Shown: piece by piece, positions 1-8,700 of the stretch
Numbering within the stretch: position 1 is the stretch's first letter
Layout: each line of letters begins with the position of its first letter
Origin: JAADJA01 sp963840975
GTDB taxonomy: Bacteria > Bacteroidota > Bacteroidia > Bacteroidales > JAADJA01
Length of the DNA: 64,000 nt
Direction: 5' to 3'
Assembly: GCA_963840975.1 (NCBI GenBank)
Contig: CAWJBC010000017.1
Span: forward strand, 186,001-250,000
The notes under the pieces: generated by a model
The model's input: only the letters and a program-made list of their open reading frames with translations
Told to the model about the DNA's origin: nothing
Databases searched by the model: none
Translations under genes and position numbers: made by a program

Positions 1-441
1 ATCAGTTCCCGGTGTATCCGCATCAACTTCATTGATCATGACAAAATTTGCAACCGGGCAAGCATCACATGAGTTAAAACAAACCAAATTCAGCGTAGTA
101 TTTGCTGAAGGTACATTGATGTAGCGATTTCCCCATGAAGATGCAAGACAAGGACCATCAAAATTTTCCCAGCCATCATTGCCATTCTTGAACTTATATT
201 CCTGAAAGGATGTTTCTTGTAAAGAAAAAGTTACTTCCCAAATAGCACCGCTAATATTAGCCATTGGTGTATTGGTCCAGCCGTTGAAACTACCAGCAAT
301 ATTAACACCACCAGAAACTGTTTCGTTTTTCATATCCACTCTGAAGGTAATATCAAAGAAACTTAACACTCCACAATTTACAGAAGCAAAACAAACCGGT
401 TCGAGTGAATAATCTGCATTTTCAAATATCCAGTAAGTCCG
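1..441 (-). pseudogene. Downstream part of a broken secreted protein: E-set/CBM-like repeat then start of a lamin-tail domain
   Basis: This minus-strand frame is open from 441 to the window edge and has no good start; the first ATG is at 333, inside a domain. It encodes a second copy of the domain that ends the gene at 471-2165. Both copies share an ITFRVDM / VTFQVNM opening, a GSFNGW / GSFNDW core and an NRY close. It then reads VCFNSCDAC and MINEVDADTPGTD, which resembles the start of a lamin-tail (LTD) domain. LTD domains commonly sit in secreted Bacteroidota nucleases and T9SS proteins. Two stops, at 465-463 and 444-442, separate this frame from the upstream gene. I read it as the continuation of one gene broken by a 98-bp insertion, because NRY (539-531) and the following WIFENA (from 432) align perfectly with the NRYINVPSA of the second copy. 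The catalytic domain, if any, lies outside the window. Confidence 0.6.
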
Positions 442-470
442 TTATGCCATTGCAGTTTGCAGTCAATTTG

Positions 471-2165
471 TCAGGTTAAACAACAATTTACTCCATCCAA
501 AAACCACCTTGAACCACCATATTGAGTTTCATACCTGTTAGATGTGCCAGGCGCCACGCATGTTGCCGGAACAACTTCGTCTGATCCCCAGGCATTGCCA
601 TTGATGTATTTAAATTGGTATTCAATACCAGAAAACAATGGCATCGTTACAGAATAAATCTGATCAAGTTCAGGATCGGTCATTGCAATTGCTGACGGAC
701 TCCACCAGTCGTTAAAACTTCCGGCAATATGCACCCCATTTGGCGAAACCGTTTGTTCAGCCATATTTACCTGGAAGGTTACATCCACCTGCGTTCCCTC
801 AAAAATAGTGATGTCGTCAACCCGCCATGAACGTGGTGCAGTAGTTGAATAATATTTGAAACCAATGTACACATTAATTCCTGAAATGGCTGATAAATCA
901 ACAATATATGAAGGTTGCCATGCAGCCGGGTTTCCTGCTTTAATGAAACTTAATTCAGTCCAGATTGCTGTAGTTGGGTCACCAACACCTGCATAGTTAG
1001 TGGAATAAAAAAGTTTCAGGTAGTTGTTGGCGTCCTCACTTCCATATTCATAAAATGTATAGAACTGCATGATTTCATTGGAATAACTATTGAAATCTAT
1101 TCCCGGAAGAATCAGCCAGTCCTCTTCAGGATTTGAACCACCAAAACCATTCATGTAAGCATGGCCGTCATCTGTTCCTAATTTATCATCCCAAATCCAG
1201 TTCTTGGTTCCACCTGCCACACTAAAGGCAAGGCAATCATCCAGGTCAGCATCGAAAGTTTGAGAATAAGGAAGTGGAGTAGTTACCGGATTAACAACTG
1301 TATAACTCTGTTCAGGACTAGTAGTTTCGTCTGCGTCATCGTCCAGAGCATAAACTTCATAATATACAGTAGTTCCATTAATTTGTGCAGGAATATCAGA
1401 AACAGTGGTATAAGTGTCACCTGAACCACCATTTGACATGTCAATATTGTTTGTAAGACTTCCAGAAATAGTTCCCCAATGCAATTCAACGCCTTCAACT
1501 GTACCATCACTATCTGTAACATCAGCAGAAACGGAAACGGGGGTTATTGAAGTAATTCCTGAGGAAGGGGATTGGACGATGTTGGTAATTGAGGGAGGGA
1601 TATTGCCGCCAGATGAATATCCCGTCCATATAAAATCATCTACCATAATCCTTTCAGTTGTTGCAGTTGCAGATAAGCGAATTAAAATACTCGAATTTGC
1701 ACTATTTATAGTACCATTAAAAGTTGACCAGTCAGAACTATTGTTAAGGCTTGTATTATCGATTAAAGCAACATAAGTCCAATCTACACCACCGTTAACT
1801 GAATAATCTAAGGTATAAGCAGGTGATGGTGACGCATCCCACCTTCTGATTTTTAAACTAAAAGTAGATACTCCACCAGATGAGATAGTGATTCTCCAAT
1901 CAACAGGAAAAACATTGCTCAGACGCCATGAATAAATACCAAAGGCACCGGCAAATCCATCTTGTAATGTTGTAGTATTTCTTAATGCTGGCCCACCAGT
2001 GGCAGAGAATAATCCATCAGCATAAACATGATTAATTGCATATGAAGTTAAACCTGTTGATCCTGCTGTCCACTTAGTAGCATCATCAAAATTTATGGTT
2101 GTTTGTCCAAACCCCCAATAACTCACACCAAGGGCGAATAATAAAATAAGTAACGATTTTTTCAT
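471..2165 (-). CDS. Secreted multidomain protein, choice-of-anchor-J and E-set/CBM-like domains (probably truncated)
   Basis: The 564-residue product starts with a clear signal peptide (about residues 1-21, ending GFGQ). A first beta-sandwich region follows (about 22-180), then an Ig/FN3-like segment (about 190-290). A choice-of-anchor-J domain spans about 298-455, with typical WDDKLG, DWLILP and SWRVDDITIFEG strings. Last is an E-set/CBM48-like repeat (about 460-550) with HIAGSFNDWW. Such repeats are carbohydrate-binding or structural units in exported Bacteroidota proteins. There is no catalytic domain and no T9SS sorting tail, which fits truncation: the stop at 471 lies inside a 98-bp segment (433-530) that interrupts the repeat, and the coding pattern resumes at 432 in another frame. 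The start is the only Met ahead of the signal peptide. The role is unknown beyond secretion and probable surface binding. Confidence 0.7.
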   Translation of the reverse strand: MKKSLLILLFALGVSYWGFGQTTINFDDATKWTAGSTGLTSYAINHVYADGLFSATGGPALRNTTTLQDGFAGAFGIYSWRLSNVFPVDWRITISSGGVSTFSLKIRRWDASPSPAYTLDYSVNGGVDWTYVALIDNTSLNNSSDWSTFNGTINSANSSILIRLSATATTERIMVDDFIWTGYSSGGNIPPSITNIVQSPSSGITSITPVSVSADVTDSDGTVEGVELHWGTISGSLTNNIDMSNGGSGDTYTTVSDIPAQINGTTVYYEVYALDDDADETTSPEQSYTVVNPVTTPLPYSQTFDADLDDCLAFSVAGGTKNWIWDDKLGTDDGHAYMNGFGGSNPEEDWLILPGIDFNSYSNEIMQFYTFYEYGSEDANNYLKLFYSTNYAGVGDPTTAIWTELSFIKAGNPAAWQPSYIVDLSAISGINVYIGFKYYSTTAPRSWRVDDITIFEGTQVDVTFQVNMAEQTVSPNGVHIAGSFNDWWSPSAIAMTDPELDQIYSVTMPLFSGIEYQFKYINGNAWGSDEVVPATCVAPGTSNRYETQYGGSRWFLDGVNCCLT

Positions 2166-2457
2166 AACATTAATTTTTAAAAATTTATATTTTGATTGTT
2201 ATTGATTGCGAAAGAAGTAAATTTCATCATCATATACGTTAATCCAACCTTAAATTAACATCAATTTAAAAAATTGAAAAGGGAGGTAAAGTTACACTTA
2301 TTGATAATATGAAAAGTTTTAAATCGAAAATTGTTAATAAAATTATCTCAATCCTTTTTAGATTTCGGCTCAACCGTCTGATAATTCATTAACGATATAT
2401 CATTTACATTTTTTAAAAGAACTGACTTTTATAAAAAAGACCGGAAATGAAAAATGA

Positions 2458-2679
2458 TCAGATTTTGTTTGCCCTGAAAACTTTTTTTGCACCGTAAGTT
2501 GCAGCCATTCCAAGCAGAATAACAAGTCCGCTCCCCACCGGCGAACCTCCGCCAACAGGGTCACCACCTCCAGGTCCTCCACCCGGGTCAGGAGGCTGAT
2601 CGGCAAAAACAGAATTTAAAAATAAGGGGCTAAACATCAGGAAAAGAGATGCAATGGTAATCGTAAATACTTTTTTCAT
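2458..2679 (-). CDS. Small PID-CTERM-like exported protein
   Basis: The product has 73 residues in three parts: an N-terminal signal peptide (about 1-26, ending FADQ), a Pro/Gly-rich linker (about 27-52), and one C-terminal hydrophobic helix beginning SPVGSGLVILLG, followed by ATYGAKKVF and a basic end. The G-P-(I/V)-x-x-GL-x-x-LL ... YG-KK pattern is that of the PID-CTERM family, tiny Bacteroidota proteins with a proposed C-terminal sorting signal and no known biochemical role. It stands alone, with about 290 bp on its 3' side and a MITE on its 5' side. Recognition rests on pattern only; a generic small membrane protein is the alternative. Confidence 0.65.
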   Translation of the reverse strand: MKKVFTITIASLFLMFSPLFLNSVFADQPPDPGGGPGGGDPVGGGSPVGSGLVILLGMAATYGAKKVFRANKI

Positions 2680-2852
2680 CTTTTCTATTTTATGACCTTT
2701 CTATTTAAAAACCACTCAGTAAATAGGATAAAAGCATAAAGTGTTTTCTAAAATAAAACTGCTAAAATTGAACCCCAAATATAGATATTTTGCTTTAACA
2801 AATAATTTTTTATGAAAATATTTTTGCAGGAAACATCAACAATTCTTTTTTC

Positions 2853-3086
2853 GTGACCAATCAGTTTGCTGACAATCTTATATTTACTGGATTAAGAATG
2901 TTTTAAGTGGTATAGGGGAAATACAGGTTTAATGGAAATAAGCGTTATGGATAAAGAAAATTGGTTGATAAGTACAAATTTAAATGTAAAACCAAAACAC
3001 CGTATTTCCTCTATTCCATTATACCCCCTATCATTAATACGCTAGGTGTAGAAAATTCTATTGTTATTAACATTCTGATTGGTTAC
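2853..3086 (-). mobile_element. MITE-like element, copy A (diverged, inverted)
   Basis: This 234-bp non-coding element is bounded by GTGACCAATCAG and CTGATTGGTTAC, a 12-bp terminal inverted repeat with one mismatch. Read on the minus strand, it matches copies B (12880) and C (31051) along most of its length. The match includes the strings GGTATAATGGAATAGAGGAAATAC and TCTTAATCCAGTAAATAT in part. The flanks, CTTTTTTC on the left and CTTTATTT on the right, are only 6/8 identical, so any target duplication has decayed. This copy looks the oldest. A 65-codon open frame inside it is not a gene. Confidence 0.7.
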
Positions 3087-3139
3087 CTTTATTTTTATGG
3101 GTTTTGTTTTACTGAAATTAAGACCAACAGGAGAATTGT

Positions 3140-3147
3140 TACCTTTG
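3140..3147 (+). promoter_or_regulatory. -7 promoter box for rluB
   Basis: TACCTTTG matches the Bacteroidota -7 consensus TAnnTTTG and ends 24 bp before the rluB ATG. No convincing -33 box was seen at the usual distance. It lies about 50 bp beyond the end of MITE copy A. Confidence 0.4.
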
Positions 3148-3171
3148 TAAAAAATTAATAATTTTATATCC

Positions 3172-3984
3172 ATGCCCGATTATAAACGACCCGGTTATAA
3201 AAAAAAATACGGCAAATCCTCCGGAACTTCACGTGTGAGAAAAAGGGAGGAACCACCGAGCACTGAAAATACAGGAACCATCCGGTTAAACAAGTATATT
3301 GCAAATGCCGGTATTGCTTCCCGCCGGGAGGCTGACAATCTTATTTTATCAGGAGTAATAAAAGTGAATGGCAAGGTTATCACAGATCTTGGTGTAAAAA
3401 TTTCACCGGATGATAAAGTGCAGTATGAAGAACAAACCATAAAATCGGAGAAGAAAGTTTACGTATTACTCAATAAGCCCAAAGGCTATATCACCACCAC
3501 AGATGATCCTTTTGATCGGAAAACAGTGATGTTCCTGGTGAAAAATGCCGGTAAGGAAAGGATTTACCCGGTGGGCAGGCTCGACAGGGATACAACCGGG
3601 GTATTGCTCCTGACCAATGATGGGGATATGGCTAAAAAGCTCACCCACCCCCGTCACCGGATTCACAAAATATATCATGTTGTGATTGATAAAAATTTGA
3701 AAACGGGCGACCTGGGAAAAATTTTGGAAGGAATAGAACTTGACGATGGAATGGTAAAACCTGACGCCGCAGCTTTTGTACAGGGAGCCGCCAGCAAAAA
3801 AGAGATAGGGATCGAAATTCATTCCGGCAAAAACAGGGTCATACGGCGCTTATTCGAATCGTTGGGATACCGGGTTACCAGATTGGACAGGGTTTCTTTC
3901 GCCGGGTTGACCAAAAAAGATGTTCCACGCGGAAAATGGAGGTTTCTCAATGAAAAGGAGATCAGTTTCCTGAAGATGAAGTGA
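3172..3984 (+). CDS. rluB: 23S rRNA pseudouridine synthase, RluB/RsuA family
   Basis: The 270-residue product isomerises a uridine in 23S rRNA (RluB acts at the helix 89/peptidyl-transferase region in known members). A basic N-terminal tail (about 1-35) precedes an S4 RNA-binding domain (about 37-95) with IRLNKYIANAGIASRREAD. The catalytic domain follows, with GRLDRDTTGVLLLTNDGD; the catalytic Asp is D138. NKPKGYITT, KIYHVV and KNRVIRRLFESLGY are further family motifs. Length and layout suit the RluB/RluE/RluF/RsuA superfamily. RluB is preferred because of the S4 domain and the basic extension, but RsuA-like specificity cannot be excluded. It stands as a single gene with its own -7 box upstream. 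Confidence 0.85.
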   Translation: MPDYKRPGYKKKYGKSSGTSRVRKREEPPSTENTGTIRLNKYIANAGIASRREADNLILSGVIKVNGKVITDLGVKISPDDKVQYEEQTIKSEKKVYVLLNKPKGYITTTDDPFDRKTVMFLVKNAGKERIYPVGRLDRDTTGVLLLTNDGDMAKKLTHPRHRIHKIYHVVIDKNLKTGDLGKILEGIELDDGMVKPDAAAFVQGAASKKEIGIEIHSGKNRVIRRLFESLGYRVTRLDRVSFAGLTKKDVPRGKWRFLNEKEISFLKMK

Positions 3985-4121
3985 TCATAAACAGCCAAAC
4001 TTGATAGTGGTTGACTTAATTTAAAAACTGTATAAATTGCATTTTTTACACTCAATTTCTTTTTTTAAATGCTGATAATTAATAATTTCGCACCAAAATT
4101 CATTAAAAAACAGGAGGGGAA

Positions 4122-4640
4122 ATGATTAAAAAAATTCTGGTATTACTCGCTTTCATTGCAATACTTGTTAGTTGCAATAATTCTCAGAATAACACAACCG
4201 AAAAAGTGACTTCGGATGAGCCGGTTACAATCACGGTCAACGACTTTTTGTCGAAGGCTGATGAATTCGTGGGCAAGGAAGTCAAGATCAAGGGAACGGT
4301 TTCACACACCTGTAAACATGGTGGAAAAAGGATGTTCATTTTTGAGGACAATGAGGATAACCGGGTTAAAATCGAAGCAAGTGAAAGTGTTTCAAGCTTT
4401 GATGCCAGCCTCGAAGGGTCCGATGTCCTTGTTTCAGGCATATTGAAGGAACTGGTGATTGACGAAGCCTACCTTGCTGAATGGGAGCAGGAAGCAAGCA
4501 CTGAAATGGAAGAAACCGAAGAAGATACTGACTCAACTGCCGTAGCTAATCATGAAGGAGGCGGATTGGGTGAAGCAGCAGATCAGGGTACACATGTGAG
4601 CGCTCTTGAAAGCATTGCCGAATACCGCCAGGCAGATTAA
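4122..4640 (+). CDS. OB-fold lipoprotein
   Basis: The 172-residue product has a lipoprotein signal: hydrophobic residues 5-16, then LVSC with Cys18 as the lipidated residue. An OB-fold of the tRNA-anti-like type spans about 38-115, recognisable from DEFVGKEVKIKGTVSHTC, KRMFIFEDNEDNRVKIEA and DVLVSGILKE. The C-terminus is acidic and low-complexity (about 118-172, rich in E, T and D). An unusually strong Shine-Dalgarno stretch, AGGAGGGG, lies just ahead of the ATG at 4122. This is atypical for Bacteroidota and fixes the start. Related lipoproteins are common in the phylum, but their ligand is unknown. It probably sits in the periplasm or on the outer membrane. Confidence 0.75.
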   Translation: MIKKILVLLAFIAILVSCNNSQNNTTEKVTSDEPVTITVNDFLSKADEFVGKEVKIKGTVSHTCKHGGKRMFIFEDNEDNRVKIEASESVSSFDASLEGSDVLVSGILKELVIDEAYLAEWEQEASTEMEETEEDTDSTAVANHEGGGLGEAADQGTHVSALESIAEYRQAD

Positions 4641-4738
4641 AGATAGTGGAAAAGATCACCTTTCTTTTTATTCTGTGGAGTGCATTTCGTACGAAATTCT
4701 GCCATCAGACACTATTAATTAAACTTATTGCACATTAT

Positions 4739-4903
4739 TAATTGAGTCTTCTCCGAAAAGTATTTATTATGATTTTACCACATAGGATCATAGGGCACAA
4801 AGATTTTCACATAGTTGATAATGAGGCAAAAACCTATGTGAATTCCTATGATTCTATGTGACTATGTGGTTCAAAATTACTATTCGGAGTGGACTCTTAA
4901 TTA
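4739..4903. repeat. Imperfect intergenic palindrome (MITE/REP-like)
   Basis: A 165-bp inverted repeat fills the gap between the OB-fold lipoprotein and the PepSY-type gene. The outer arms are TAATTGAGTCTTCTCCGAA and the complement of TTCGGAGTGGACTCTTAATTA. The inner arms carry ACCACATAG ... CACATAG and their complements. The transcript would fold into one long imperfect hairpin. It has no coding potential. Confidence 0.6.
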
Positions 4904-4961
4904 TAAGGTCAGGGATTACTTGACCTTTTTCTATTTTTGCAACCCATAAAAAAGAAAACCT

Positions 4962-5519
4962 ATGGAATTTAAATGGCGAAAGTGGAATCGAGTTATCCAC
5001 AGAGATTTTGGATATTTTTTTTTCGCAATGACCGTGATTTATTGTATTTCAGGTATTGCGATCAATCACCTTGACGATTGGAATCCCAATTATCAGATAA
5101 CATTCAGAGAATTTGATGCCGGACTGACCGGGTCATCTGACGGAATTGATAAAACTGCTGTTCAAAACCTGCTGAAGAAATTGGGTGAAGATAAAAACTA
5201 CAAAAAACATTATTTTCCTGCCGATAATCAATTGAAGGTTTTTCTCGATGGCGGTAATGTTATCTGCGATCTTGAAACCGGAAAAGGAACCATTGAAAAA
5301 ATAAAACGCAGGCCAATTTTACATGCTGTAAATTTCCTGCATTATAATCCCGGAAAATGGTGGACGATTTTTTCCGATATATTTTCCGGAGCATTAATCC
5401 TCATTGCCATTACAGGGCTATTTATCCTCAAAGGAAAAAATGGAATTACCCGACGGGGTGCCATATTAACTTTAGTTGGAATCATACTACCGGTTATTTA
5501 TTTAATCTTTTTTTACTAA
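4962..5519 (+). CDS. PepSY-associated transmembrane-type protein
   Basis: The 185-residue product has helices near the N-terminus (about 18-36) and the C-terminus (about 140-160 and 164-184) around a soluble segment of roughly 100 residues. It opens with KWRKWNRVIHRDFGYF, followed by IYCISGIAINH, and later HAVNFLHYNPGKWWTIFSDIFS. That arrangement is typical of PepSY-associated TM helix proteins, short relatives of the large PepSY-TM proteins linked to iron reduction or siderophore use in other bacteria. It is an inner-membrane protein. No iron gene sits next to it, so the role is not defined by context. Confidence 0.7.
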   Translation: MEFKWRKWNRVIHRDFGYFFFAMTVIYCISGIAINHLDDWNPNYQITFREFDAGLTGSSDGIDKTAVQNLLKKLGEDKNYKKHYFPADNQLKVFLDGGNVICDLETGKGTIEKIKRRPILHAVNFLHYNPGKWWTIFSDIFSGALILIAITGLFILKGKNGITRRGAILTLVGIILPVIYLIFFY

Positions 5520-5727
5520 AAATTTTTTTTATCCGAAATTGGTAATAACTTGCACGAAAATAACAAAAAAGAGATTGTTATAACTGCTTGATTTACGGAA
5601 TATTAGTTTTTGTAAAGCATTGGAGCAGTTGTAGTTATTCAGTTCAAGGTAGTGGTAATTGGTTTTGGTTCAATTTTTGAGTCAACGCCTATCTTTTGTA
5701 ATTGCATGGTAAAATCACGACATATAT

Positions 5728-8700
5728 ATGCCGGGTAAGGATTTTGAGGACAAACGTCTTGAGGGTCACAATAAGGAAAGGGAAATGAATCACCTGGAAT
5801 CCGGACAGAATTCGAACAGGTCTGATAAAAAATTATTATTAGGCACCGTTCAGTTCTATGAGGATATTTTGTATTCTCTTTCAAATTCGCTTATCATCGT
5901 TTATAATAAGCATTTCAGACAGATTGAGGTGTGGGGTAATACAATGGTGGAAGATCTTTACGGAATCAAAATCAATGATTTTAAAGCCAGGTTATTGTCG
6001 GAAGTCTTTCCTTCAAACATCTCAGATGATTTAAGAAATCTGATCAGTCAGGTTTTCGAAACAAATCAAAGGAATTATAGTAAGTTAAACATTGACTTTC
6101 CAAACGGAAATTTCTGGATGGATATAACAACCACTCCGTTGGTCGAACACGGCGGTCAAACGTCGGCAGTGGTTTGTTATTTCAGGGATATCACCGAAAA
6201 AGTCAGGTATGAAAGGGAGTTGCTTTTCACCAAAGAAAAAGTCAGGAATTTAATTGAACTCTCGCCCGAATGCCTTCTCACAGCCAATTTAAAGGGGGTT
6301 ATATCATCCGTTAATTATGCCTTGTCAAAAATTACCGGCTATCAGGAAGAAGAACTGATCGGCAAAAAGATCACTCGGCTTCCCAATCTAAGATCGCAAG
6401 ATATTTCAAGATTTCAGGCTATCATCGAAATCATCAACAACAATGAAATCCCTCCGTTTTTTGAATTTGAATGGGCTGATAAGAATGGCGATTTGCTCTG
6501 GTGTGATGTCCGTGTAAGTCAAATTACCAAAAACAACAAGCTCAGCGGTTTTCAGATCATCTTTAATGAAATAACCGACCGGAAACTCATCGAAAAAGAC
6601 CTCCTCAAAAGCAAACAGGCATATAAGGTTATTATCGAAAATTCGCACGAAGCCATATTTATTGTACAGGGTAACCATGTAAGGTTTTGTAATTCGAGAT
6701 TCCTTGAAATGCTCGATTGCAGCATGGATGAATTGATGCGTACATCATTTGATAATTTTGTACATCCTGATGATAAGCGGTTAACAAAAAAAATAATTTC
6801 TGAACGTTGCCAGGGCAAGCAACCTGATACAAACCATATTTTACGTATCGTTAATAAATCGGGTGCTGTTAAATGGATATCTGTAAATGCCCTCATCATT
6901 GACTGGCAGGATGCCAATGCCACACTTGCCTTTGCAACCGATATAACGGAGAAAAAGTTAACCGAGGAAAAAGAAAGGAAATACCTCAAGAACCTGGAGT
7001 TTCTTTCCGACAAAGTTCTTGAATTTGTTGAACTGAAATCAGACTTCAACACCTACCGGTTCTTAGGAGAAAAGATTGCTGAAATACAGAAAGATGCCCT
7101 CACACTGCTGATCTCTTATGATGAAACCTCCGGTACAACCAGGCTTCAGCATATTGAAGGAGTGGAATATTTACAGAAAATACTGCTTGATATCATCAAC
7201 AATACGCCCAAGCAGTTTAACCTGAAACTAAATCATCTCCTAATCCGCAACCTTTCGTTCGGTAAGCTGATTAAGCTCAACGACGGAATTTTTGAGCAGG
7301 GATATAATATTTTCCCAAAAAATACTTTCAGCCTGATACAGAAAAAACTCAACATTGGAGGCATATACCTGATCGGGCTTACATGGGGAAATAAGGTTTT
7401 TGGAAGCGCAATGATCTTCCTTCCCGAAAATGTTCAGATTGAAAGCCCCGAAGCGATTGAGATGGTGGTGAAGCTGAGTTCATTTGCACTACAGCGAAAA
7501 ATGGATGAAGATACTCTGCGAACCAGTGAAGAGAAATACAAACGGATTTTCAATTCGTACCAGGACGTCTATTTTAAAGCTGAAATTGATGGCAGATTAA
7601 GTGAGGTCAGTCCTTCTGTGCGAAAAATTCTCGGATATGATCCTGAAGACATTCTGGGAAAAACCATTAGCGGGTTTTTCCAGGATAGTCAACTCATTCA
7701 TCGTTTGGGGAAAATGCTTTTACGTCAGGAATTCATTTCCGATCAGGACATTCAATTGGTGCGAAAGGATAAGAAAATAATTGACACATCCATCAATGCC
7801 AGAATATTAAAGAATAGTAAAGGCGTCCCAATCGGTTCCGAAGGGGTCATTCGTGATATCAGCGAACGCAAAAAGGCTGAAGCCGACTTTCACAAAAGCG
7901 AAGAGAAATTCAGAATGTTAGCCAATTTCACTTATGACTGGGAATACTGGATTGCACCCGATAACTCCATTACCTACATTTCGCCTTCTTGTGAACGAAT
8001 TTCCGGATATTCTCCCGGTGAGTTTATCAAAAATCCCGATTTGTTGCAAAAAATTGTTCATCCTGAAGATATTAGCTTGTTTCGAAATCATATTCAGAAA
8101 CAGAAGATGGCTGGGTCGGATGCGATTAATTTTGATTTCCGCATTTTAACCAAAGACAAGCAGGTAAAATGGATCAATCATGTCGGTCGGCGGGCTTATA
8201 GTGAAAACGGGACCTACATGGGTTTGAGAGGAAGCAACCGCGACATTACCGACAGAAAAAAGGCAGAGCAGGAACTACGAAACAGCGAAGAACGTTTTCG
8301 GACCCTGTTTTTTGAATCACCTGATGCAGTTTTTGTAGAGGACTTCGATGGAAACATTCTTGACGTCAATCCTGCTGCCTGCAAATTGCACGCGATGACC
8401 AAAGAGCAACTTACCGGTAAAAATATCATTGATCTTGTACCTTCAACACATAAAGATATTGTTGCAGCGGAATTTCCAAAATGGATATCCGGTGAAATCA
8501 GGAATTACAGGGGGATTTCCAAAACTTCGGAAGGAATATGTATACCAGTCGAAATCCATTCAAGTAAAATAACCTATTCGGGGCGTGAAGCGTTGATATT
8601 AATTGTCAGGGATATAACCCTGATAAAAGAAACCGAAGACAAACTCAGGGAGGCTGTAGAAAAAGCTGAAGAAGCTGACATGTTAAAGTCAGTGTTCCTC

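Noticed and set aside
2961..3158. A 65-codon open frame on the plus strand
   Set aside because: It lies mostly inside MITE copy A and continues across its end; it has no domain and no ribosome-binding site.
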